5,240 nucleotides of DNA, taken from NCBI GenBank assembly GCA_025353525.1, contig JANXOO010000385.1, positions 1 through 5,240 of the forward strand, written 5' to 3'. Under the pieces are notes generated by a model that did no database searches, was not told where the DNA came from, and worked only from the letters and a program-made list of their open reading frames with translations. Every line of letters begins with the position of its first letter. The first letter of the stretch is position 1. The position numbers and the translations under genes are program-made. The DNA comes from Schlesneria sp. GTDB lineage: Bacteria > Planctomycetota > Planctomycetia > Planctomycetales > Planctomycetaceae. Shown here one piece after another: positions 1 through 5,240 of this stretch.

Positions 1-2595
1 ACCCCGGATCGCAGTTCGATGACCGGACCTGTTACAGACAGTCTGGCCGCGCACCGGTATCGGCTGCCGCACGATTTGTGTCAATTGCTGCTCCCCGCGA
101 TTTGCGCCACGGGACGCATCCGGATACTCGGCGACGACGAACGTGTGACGGAAACACTCGCCTGGGACAACGACGGATTGTGGGAACTATGCTTGAAGGT
201 CGAGTTCGACGCGACGGAAGAAGCCTGGAAGCTGCGCGGGACACTGCGACGTGGCGAGGATCATATGTCGCTCAAGGATCCGGTCCTGGTTGTCCCTGGC
301 GGGTTGGCGATCACCACCACTCTGGTCCGGCCGTTTCAGGACTTTGATGCGTATCCCTGGGTCGCGCTTTTGCGACGATCCGACGACCTCAAGGTTCCCG
401 CAGGTGAAGAACACGAACTGGTCGACAAGTTGCTGGACATGCCAGCCTTGCCGAGGCTCGAACTTCCCGAAGAACTGAAACTGATGGAAGTCGTTCTCGA
501 ACCGAAGCCGATTCTGGTCGTTCACGCACCCGGCAAGACCCGATGGCAGAACGACCGTCTGAAGGCCGAAGTGATGTTCGACTATGACGGTGTTTCGATC
601 CGCGCGTCGAGCAGCCAGTGGGCGATTGTGCAGCGTGAATCGAGTCGCTGCCTGGTTCGCGACAAGCTGCTCGAAGGACAGGCGTGGTCGCAATTGATGG
701 ACTTTGGTTTTCGTCGGTTGCTCGACCAGAAACGGGGAGCACACGACGCTGAAATCGCAGCTCGCGATCTCGCACCGGCCGTTCGCAAGTTAATGGCCGA
801 GGGTTGGCAGGTCCGGGCTGACGGCAAGCATGTCCGACAGGCAGTCGACCTCAAATTTCAGATCAAATCGGGAATCGACTGGTTCGAGTTACATGGCGAC
901 GTGAATTTCGAGGGAGCTCGGGTGACGTTCCCCGAACTGCTGGCGGCGCTTGCGCGGGGCGATGGCACGATCGTACTGGACGATGGTTCGCTTGGAATTC
1001 TGCCCGAAGAATGGCTTACCAAATACGGTCTGTTGTCCGGCCTTGGCGTTGCGGATGGCGAGCATCTCAGATTCAGTGCGGTCCAGGTCAGCATCATCGA
1101 CGCGCTGCTGACGAACAAGGAAAATGTCGACTACGACGCCCGGTTTCTGGAAACGCGTGAGCGACTTGCGGCCTTCGACGGGATCAAGACTGAACGCGAG
1201 CCACCGACGTTTCAGGGCGAATTGCGTCCGTACCAGCGCGAAGGGATTGGCTGGCTGAAGTTTCTTGAAGAATTCCATTTTGGCGGTTGCCTTGCCGACG
1301 ACATGGGTCTGGGCAAAACGATCCAGATGCTGGCGTTCCTTGAAGATCGCCGTCTGCGTGTGAAAAAACGTAACCCGACGCTGGTTGTCGTTCCCAAGTC
1401 ATTGATGTTCAACTGGAAGCACGAGTGCGAGCGTTTCACACCGGGCATCAAAGTTATGGAATATGCGGGACTGGATCGGGCAAAATCTCGCGACGAGTTT
1501 GCAAAGCACGATCTGATTCTGACAACGTACGGCACGCTCAGACGCGACGTGTTGATCCTGAAAGAGCTGTCATTCGATTATGTCATTCTCGACGAGGCTC
1601 AGGCTATCAAGAATTCGACATCGCAGGTTGCAAAAGCAGTCCGGTTACTTCAGGCCAAACACCGCGTCGGCCTGAGCGGTACTCCCATCGAGAACCATCT
1701 TGGTGATCTGTGCTCGATCTTCGAATTCCTCAATCCGGGGATGCTTGGTCGAAGCTCTGCCTTCAAACAGCACGCGGCCGACCCGACGAACCAGGAAACG
1801 CGCCGTGTCCTTTCAGAAGGATTGCGGCCATTGATCCTGAGGCGAACCAAGCAAAGTGTCGCCAGTGAACTTCCTGAAAAGCTGGAACAGACCATCTACT
1901 GCGAAATGGGCGACGAACAGCAGCGGCTGTACAACGAACTCCGCGACCACTATCGCGATTCGCTGCTGGGACTAGTCGCAGAACAGGGGATCGCCAAAAC
2001 GCGCATGCATGTCCTGGAAGCGTTGCTGCGATTGCGGCAGGCGGCCTGCCACCCGGCGCTTTTAAATCGTTCGACGCCCGACGATTCGAGTGCCAAGCTC
2101 GACGTTCTGATTCCGCATATCGAGGAACTACTCGAAGAAAATCACAAGACGCTCGTCTTTTCACAGTTCACCAGCATGCTGGCAATTGTCCGACATAACC
2201 TCGACAAAAAAGGGATCGTCTACGAATACCTCGACGGTCAAACGCGCGATCGCAAAGAGCGGGTCGAGCGATTCCAGACAGACGACAAGTGCGGCGTCTT
2301 CCTGATCAGCCTGAAGGCGGGGGGGCTTGGTCTGAACCTGACCGCCGCCGATTACGTTTTCATTCTTGATCCGTGGTGGAACCCTGCCGTCGAGACGCAG
2401 GCGATCGACCGGGCTCACCGCGTCGGCCAAACGCGGCAAGTCTTTGCATATCGCCTGATTTGCAAGAACACCGTCGAAGAAAAGATCGCCGAATTGCAAC
2501 AGGCAAAACGGGAACTGGCCGACGCGATCCTGGAACAGAACAATTCAATCATGCAATCGCTCACAACGGATGATCTGCGGCTTCTGCTTTCATAA
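1..2595 (+). CDS. SWI2/SNF2-family DEAD/DEAH-like ATPase (dsDNA translocase), probably 5'-truncated by window edge
   Basis: This is a superfamily 2 ATPase of the SWI2/SNF2 class. Such enzymes use ATP to translocate on duplex DNA and remodel protein-DNA complexes; the cellular role of most bacterial members is unknown, RapA (RNA polymerase recycling) being the studied exception. Numbering from the ATG at 19 gives 858 residues. Residues 1 to about 395 form a bacterial N-terminal region I cannot assign to a named domain. The ATPase core follows: LRPYQ at 402-406, Walker A GLGKT at 430-434, Walker B DEAQ at 525-528, motif III SGTP at 553-556, LRPLILRRTK at 602-611, LRLRQAACHP at 671-680, the second lobe from LVFSQF at 712-717, SLKAGGLGLNL at 764-774, and motif VI QAIDRAHRVGQTR at 794-806. 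All catalytic motifs are intact. Six sense codons precede the ATG with no stop, and the only upstream purine run (GGA at 7-9) is a poor ribosome site, so the true start is probably further left. Stop is TAA at 2593-2595. Confidence 0.95.
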   Translation, partial: TPDRSSMTGPVTDSLAAHRYRLPHDLCQLLLPAICATGRIRILGDDERVTETLAWDNDGLWELCLKVEFDATEEAWKLRGTLRRGEDHMSLKDPVLVVPGGLAITTTLVRPFQDFDAYPWVALLRRSDDLKVPAGEEHELVDKLLDMPALPRLELPEELKLMEVVLEPKPILVVHAPGKTRWQNDRLKAEVMFDYDGVSIRASSSQWAIVQRESSRCLVRDKLLEGQAWSQLMDFGFRRLLDQKRGAHDAEIAARDLAPAVRKLMAEGWQVRADGKHVRQAVDLKFQIKSGIDWFELHGDVNFEGARVTFPELLAALARGDGTIVLDDGSLGILPEEWLTKYGLLSGLGVADGEHLRFSAVQVSIIDALLTNKENVDYDARFLETRERLAAFDGIKTEREPPTFQGELRPYQREGIGWLKFLEEFHFGGCLADDMGLGKTIQMLAFLEDRRLRVKKRNPTLVVVPKSLMFNWKHECERFTPGIKVMEYAGLDRAKSRDEFAKHDLILTTYGTLRRDVLILKELSFDYVILDEAQAIKNSTSQVAKAVRLLQAKHRVGLSGTPIENHLGDLCSIFEFLNPGMLGRSSAFKQHAADPTNQETRRVLSEGLRPLILRRTKQSVASELPEKLEQTIYCEMGDEQQRLYNELRDHYRDSLLGLVAEQGIAKTRMHVLEALLRLRQAACHPALLNRSTPDDSSAKLDVLIPHIEELLEENHKTLVFSQFTSMLAIVRHNLDKKGIVYEYLDGQTRDRKERVERFQTDDKCGVFLISLKAGGLGLNLTAADYVFILDPWWNPAVETQAIDRAHRVGQTRQVFAYRLICKNTVEEKIAELQQAKRELADAILEQNNSIMQSLTTDDLRLLLS

Positions 2596-2649
2596 GCCAT
2601 AAGCGACTTGCCGAGAACAGGATAAATCTTCGCAGGGCGACGTCGAATG

Positions 2650-2688
2650 AGGGGCTGGCCATTCAAAGCTTTGGCGGCGCTGGCCCCT
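2650..2688. terminator. Weak hairpin, possible bidirectional terminator between convergent genes
   Basis: The arms AGGGGCTGGC (2650-2659) and GCTGGCCCCT (2679-2688) can form a 10-bp RNA stem with two G-U pairs around a 19-base loop, starting 55 bases after the ATPase stop. There is no T-tract on either side, so it does not meet the intrinsic-terminator pattern fully. It is suggested by its position between two converging genes. Confidence 0.3.
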
Positions 2689-2768
2689 GACGATTGCGTT
2701 TGGACCTCAATCTGAGAATCGTTTGGCACGCGGCGTTCAACGGATTCGGCAAGGAAGAAAACCGACAA

Positions 2769-2812
2769 CTCAGCTTTGATTCAGGTTTTGACGAACAGCT
2801 GGTGAAACTGAG
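2769..2812 (-). terminator. Weak hairpin 3' of the BrkB-family gene
   Basis: CTCAG-C-TTT (2769-2777) can pair with AAACTGAG (2805-2812) with one bulged C. Read on the minus strand it begins 14 bases after the stop of the YihY/BrkB-family gene. It is followed by a T-rich but interrupted stretch (TTGTCGGTTTTCTT). The stem is short and the loop long, so this is only a candidate 3' end. Confidence 0.2.
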
Positions 2813-2826
2813 GAACATGGGATTGA

Positions 2827-3720
2827 TTAAGGACGATTGTTATCGCACATCCCAAGCGATTCAAACGCATTTAACCCCGCCTTCCGGCGATGCGACGACG
2901 CTTTAGTAAGCTCGGCACCGAAGAGAAAAATCTGAGCCGTATAGTAGTTCCACATCATCAGTACGACGAGCGAAGCCGCCGCACCATACAATGACGTGAA
3001 CGCGGTCTGCCCAAGATAAAGTCCCATTAGTGATTTGCCGATGCCAAACAGCGCGGATGCCACAATCGCCCCAAACCAGACGTCTCGCCAAGCGATATTG
3101 GCATCGGGCAGCAGCCAATAAATCATCGCGAATAGCGCAACGACCACAGCAAAAGAGACGTACGTCGGAACGATATGCAGAAAAATGGAGTCGGCCCAGA
3201 CAGATCCGTCCACGCCCCGAAACAATTGGTCGGCCGCATTGGCGAACGCGCTGAGCGCGAGTGAGACTAATAACAGGAACGCTGCACCCAGCACGAGCAG
3301 AAACGAAAGCAATCGACTCCGAACCATGCTCCACAGCCCACTGATCGGCCTGCACGGAACTTCAAGAACTGTGTTCAATGCGTCCTGAATTTCGCAGAAT
3401 AATCCAATAGCCCCGACCAGGATTACGACTCCGCCGATGGCGCTCGCCCACCAGCCCGACCCCTGATGATCGGCTGCCGAAACCAGCGATTGGAGAGATG
3501 CAGCGGTGTCCTCGCCAATAAAAGATCCGACTTCAGTGATAAAACGCCCTTCCGCCGCTTTACGCCCAAACACGGTTCCCGCAATCCCCACGATCACGAC
3601 CACCAGCGGGGCGAGTGAAAATGTCATATAAAAAGCAAGCGATGCCCCCAATCTTGGAACGTGATCCGCAATCGATTTCGAACACGCTTCACGAAAGATT
3701 ATCCACAGAGCGCCCGGCAT
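2827..3720 (-). CDS. YihY/virulence factor BrkB family integral membrane protein
   Basis: A complete 297-residue polytopic inner-membrane protein of the YihY/BrkB family. Members were once mislabelled ribonuclease BN; their biochemical activity is not firmly established, and they are discussed as transporter-like or envelope proteins. Hydrophobic segments lie near residues 29-51, 92-110, 137-160, 177-204, 214-234 and 246-268, the six-helix pattern expected. Family signatures are visible: GASLAFYMTFSLAPL (25-39), LPDANIAWRDVWFGA (204-218, the LPD...WRDVW block) and YGAAASLVVLMMWNYYTAQI (245-264), followed by FLFGAEL. A short hydrophilic tail follows residue 272. The start is well bounded: on the minus strand AGGA (3728-3731) lies seven bases before the ATG, and an in-frame TGA (3739-3741) lies seven codons upstream with no alternative start between. 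Length is close to that usual for the family. It converges on the SNF2 ATPase gene and diverges from the BON lipoprotein gene. Confidence 0.93.
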   Translation of the reverse strand: MPGALWIIFREACSKSIADHVPRLGASLAFYMTFSLAPLVVVIVGIAGTVFGRKAAEGRFITEVGSFIGEDTAASLQSLVSAADHQGSGWWASAIGGVVILVGAIGLFCEIQDALNTVLEVPCRPISGLWSMVRSRLLSFLLVLGAAFLLLVSLALSAFANAADQLFRGVDGSVWADSIFLHIVPTYVSFAVVVALFAMIYWLLPDANIAWRDVWFGAIVASALFGIGKSLMGLYLGQTAFTSLYGAAASLVVLMMWNYYTAQIFLFGAELTKASSHRRKAGLNAFESLGMCDNNRP

Positions 3721-4178
3721 TTGTCGATCCTGTCCGTCTCATCCGTACACAGGCTTGTCCCAGTCGCGTCACGGGTGTTTTCGTCATAGCGTCGGTTACA
3801 ATCATTTCCCTGAACATGACATCTACTTAAAGTGAGTCAGCGATTTTATCCAACTGAAGCAAACCGGGTGCCAAGGGTTGTGTGGAAATGCTCGTCGCGA
3901 TTCTACCGCTATGAATCACGCTGAAAAGCCAAGGAAAAGACAGGTTTCCACGTGTTACGCAAGCGAACCAGGAGTCTGATTGAATTTTTATCGGCGCAGG
4001 AATTGGTGACGAACGTTTAGAACAGGTGGTCGATCAACTCACACCTTGCAGGGTCGTCAAACAAGACCGACTGAAAACGTTCACCGATGAAACGATTCGC
4101 GCCGGTTGCTAATCAGTTTTACACTTGTGTTTCATACGGCCATTTCAGTGATCTGAATCGGTGATGAGAATAATCTCC

Positions 4179-4215
4179 GCGCGATCGGTGCGAATCGATC
4201 CCCCACTGATCTCGC
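4179..4215. repeat. Imperfect inverted repeat / hairpin
   Basis: GCG-C-GATCGGTG (4179-4190) faces CACTGATC-T-CGC (4204-4215). This gives 11 pairs, one of them G-U in RNA, and a single C/T mismatch, around a 13-base loop. No T-tract follows, so it is not an obvious terminator. It sits about 300 bases upstream of the BON lipoprotein start and could be an operator or part of a structured RNA. Confidence 0.4.
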
Positions 4216-4291
4216 ATAATTACTTAAATTCTCCTCGCATTGACAGTATCCGAATTTTCCAGGCGGCTGATTGACCGTTGACGCATCACCC

Positions 4292-4387
4292 AGTTTGATT
4301 TGTCACCATCATTACGTACCAACAATATTTGAATCAAGACCTGCTCAAGGATGCGCAAAATGCCAATTCTGACGAAGTTTGATTTGT
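4292..4387. repeat. 12-base direct repeat pair, AGTTTGATTTGT
   Basis: AGTTTGATTTGT occurs identically at 4292-4303 and 4376-4387, start to start 84 bases, which is about eight helical turns. Both copies lie upstream of the BON lipoprotein gene, so they could be paired regulator-binding sites. The motif is AT-rich and chance similarity cannot be excluded. Confidence 0.4.
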
Positions 4388-4430
4388 TTTTTTGCGTTAA
4401 TGTTATCGCGACGAGAGGCATCTGCTCGAA

Positions 4431-4446
4431 TGGCATGAAAAATGCC
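4431..4446 (+). promoter_or_regulatory. Candidate sigma-54 (-24/-12) promoter for the BON lipoprotein operon
   Basis: TGGCATGAAAAATGCC has GG at 4432-4433 and GC at 4444-4445 with exactly ten bases between, the invariant spacing of RpoN promoters. The -24 half TGGCA is a strong match; the -12 half reads ATGCC instead of TTGCA/T and is weaker. A start about twelve bases beyond would leave a leader of about 60 bases before the ATG at 4518. The same bases form a palindrome (GGCAT, five bases, ATGCC), so it could instead be an operator. Confidence 0.3.
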
Positions 4447-4505
4447 TGTAAAGCGATCCAACGAAGTGCTGTCACATTTTTCCCGGAGCACTGCTCGACT
4501 CAAAC

Positions 4506-4511
4506 AAGGAG
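4506..4511 (+). promoter_or_regulatory. Ribosome-binding site of the BON lipoprotein gene
   Basis: AAGGAG lies six bases before the ATG at 4518. It is a near-ideal Shine-Dalgarno sequence and fixes the start, which is also the one that places a lipoprotein signal peptide at the N terminus. Confidence 0.85.
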
Positions 4512-4517
4512 CCCACA

Positions 4518-4937
4518 ATGAAGCGTGTTTTCTCAAGTGCCTCGCTGCTGCTGATTGCGATTGGCTGCAACAACTCATCAACTCCGGACTTGTCCGCGAA
4601 CAAAAGTCCGCAGCCATCTGTCGCAGCCGTTAAGTCGCACGATGCTCGCAAAGACAATTCGGTCATAAACGAACGGGATCGAGCCGGTGCGACGAAGACT
4701 CCTTTAGACCAGAAGGAAAATCAATCCGATATCGACATCACAGCAAAGATTCGCAAACGAGTTGTGGAAATAAAAATGTCTTCGAACGCCCACAATTCAA
4801 AAATCATTACGGCCGATGGCAAAGTAACGCTACGCGGGCCTGTTTCAACGGTCGACGAAAAGGAGCGGATCGAACAAATTGCGACCGATGTCGCGGGGGT
4901 CGGAAACGTCGATAATCAGTTGGAAGTTCAACCATAA
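4518..4937 (+). CDS. Small BON-domain lipoprotein
   Basis: A 139-residue predicted lipoprotein carrying one BON domain, a fold thought to bind phospholipid or other ligands at the cell envelope and found in osmotic-stress proteins such as OsmY. Residues 1-17 form a short signal peptide: a basic start (MKR), a hydrophobic core (LLLIAI) and a lipobox-like IAIGC with Cys17 as the likely lipidated residue; the -3 residue is Ala rather than the preferred Leu. Residues 18-70 are a polar, low-complexity linker rich in Ser, Asn, Lys and Asp. The BON domain spans about 71-137, beginning DIDITAKIRKRV, with the strand KVTLRGPV (102-109) and the closing GVGNVDNQLEV (127-137). BON proteins often carry two domains; this has one. 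It precedes a stress-type gene by 51 bases with no terminator between, which suggests co-transcription. Ligand and exact membrane are not shown by the sequence. Confidence 0.9.
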   Translation: MKRVFSSASLLLIAIGCNNSSTPDLSANKSPQPSVAAVKSHDARKDNSVINERDRAGATKTPLDQKENQSDIDITAKIRKRVVEIKMSSNAHNSKIITADGKVTLRGPVSTVDEKERIEQIATDVAGVGNVDNQLEVQP

Positions 4938-4976
4938 ATTTCCTGATCGAAATCATTCTCCCAACGACGACAATCG

Positions 4977-4982
4977 AAGGAG
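4977..4982 (+). promoter_or_regulatory. Ribosome-binding site of the right-edge stress-protein gene
   Basis: AAGGAG lies six bases before the ATG at 4989, the same sequence and spacing as in the preceding gene. It supports this ATG as the true start of a gene that runs off the window. Confidence 0.85.
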
Positions 4983-4988
4983 TTCACC

Positions 4989-5240
4989 ATGGCAACAGCC
5001 GTTTTCTGCACCGCAAAAAGTTCCTCACAAGCCGCACGGATTGTTGAGCAACTCAAAGTGAGTGGTTTTTACCAAAACCAGATTTCCGTCCTGATGTCGG
5101 ACCATGCTGGTACGAGCGAGTTCGCGATTCACAACCAAACCAAAGCACCTGAAGGCGCTGCGGCAGGTGCCGGAACAGGAGCCGCCGTGGGAGCGGGACT
5201 CGGTTGGTTGGCAGGGATTGGCGCTCTCGCGATTCCTGGC
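4989..5240 (+). CDS. YflT/general-stress-17M-like protein, 3'-truncated by window edge
   Basis: An open frame of 84 codons that runs off the right edge with no stop. Residues 3-36 (TAVFCTAKSSSQAARIVEQL, then KVSGFYQNQISVLM) match the shape of the YflT/general stress protein 17M-like N-terminal domain: a strand, a helix that scans an index of items, then 'G...ISVL'. From residue 56 the sequence turns into a Gly/Ala-rich hydrophobic segment (GAAAGAGTGAAVGAGLGWLA onward), resembling a glycine-zipper membrane hairpin; homologues with this layout usually continue with more of it and a short C-terminal domain. The role is unknown; stress-linked envelope function is inferred from the family and from the BON lipoprotein just upstream. 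Family assignment is from memory of the pattern and would need a profile search. A DUF1269- or DUF3341-type label is an alternative. Confidence 0.75.
   Translation, partial: MATAVFCTAKSSSQAARIVEQLKVSGFYQNQISVLMSDHAGTSEFAIHNQTKAPEGAAAGAGTGAAVGAGLGWLAGIGALAIPG

Larger units (their letters stand above)
3721..4517. other. Long divergent intergenic region, no convincing gene
   Basis: This 797-base spacer separates the divergent BrkB-family and BON-lipoprotein genes and must carry both promoters. It is visibly more AT-rich than the flanking genes, especially 4211-4400, and its frames are broken by stops. I find no tRNA or recognised riboswitch. What stands out is a 42-codon open stretch without a normal start (3984-4112), a small perfect inverted repeat TTCAG-TGAT-CTGAA (4144-4157), an 11-bp hairpin (4179-4215), a 12-base direct repeat (4292-4303 and 4376-4387) and a sigma-54-like motif (4431-4446). 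I could not assign a confident sigma-70 promoter to either gene. An unannotated small RNA or a decayed gene is possible but unproven. Confidence 0.7.

Noticed and set aside
187..744. 185-codon minus-strand ORF inside the SNF2 gene
   Set aside because: It is antisense to a gene with clear family features, and its product shows no domain; typical of a GC-rich antisense shadow.
2694..2906. 70-codon plus-strand ORF between the convergent genes
   Set aside because: It starts with TTG, has no clear ribosome site, overlaps the 3' end of the BrkB-family gene on the other strand and has no recognisable motif.
3689..3805. 38-codon minus-strand ORF overlapping the BrkB-family start
   Set aside because: The AGGGA before it is too close to the ATG, it is out of frame with the downstream gene and the peptide is unrecognised; a leader peptide is conceivable but unsupported.
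3882..3951. GTGGAAA and TTTCCAC inverted repeat
   Set aside because: Seven-base arms separated by 56 bases are expected by chance at this scale.
4240..4268. TTGACA resembling a sigma-70 -35 box
   Set aside because: At 16-18 bases downstream there is only GC-rich sequence (GCGGCT region), so no matching -10 box is present.
4354..4396. CGCAAAA and TTTTGCG arms next to a run of seven T
   Set aside because: The stem is seven pairs with a 29-base loop and the T-run is part of the stem rather than after it, so it does not fit a terminator; no gene ends just upstream.
4224..4475. 83-codon minus-strand ORF in the divergent spacer
   Set aside because: It starts with GTG after only a weak GGGA, overlaps the promoter region of the BON gene antisense and shows no motif; composition follows the AT-rich spacer.
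4345..4617. 90-codon minus-strand ORF running into the BON gene
   Set aside because: It is antisense to the well-supported lipoprotein start and has no recognisable domain.

Overview
The window looks like ordinary chromosomal DNA from a free-living bacterium, most plausibly a member of the Planctomycetota. That guess rests on the style of the SNF2-type ATPase, the moderately GC-rich and loosely packed layout with long gene-free spacers, and a BON lipoprotein paired with a glycine-rich stress protein. No marker gene fixes the taxonomy, so it is an inference from content only.

Layout. Bases 1-2595 (+) hold most of a large SWI2/SNF2 ATPase whose reading frame is still open at the left edge, so the real gene probably starts outside the window. 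A 231-base convergent spacer follows, with two weak hairpins. On the minus strand (2827-3720) lies a complete YihY/BrkB-family inner-membrane protein. A 797-base AT-richer divergent spacer (3721-4517) has no convincing gene. It does hold a 12-base direct repeat, an 11-bp near-perfect hairpin, a short ORF-like remnant and a sigma-54-like -24/-12 motif. On the plus strand come a small BON-domain lipoprotein (4518-4937) and, 51 bases later, the first 84 codons of a YflT/general-stress-17M-like protein (4989 to the right edge). The last two share the same ribosome-binding arrangement (AAGGAG, six bases, ATG) and are probably one operon.

How the genes may work together. The BON lipoprotein and the stress-type protein look like the start of an envelope or general stress operon, and the divergently transcribed BrkB-type protein is also an envelope protein. 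The SNF2 ATPase is convergent to BrkB and need not be functionally linked. I saw no mobile element, CRISPR array, tRNA, rRNA or defence cassette, and I do not think the window shows a clearly new system. The most useful leads are the regulatory spacer at 3721-4517 and the two genes cut by the window edges.
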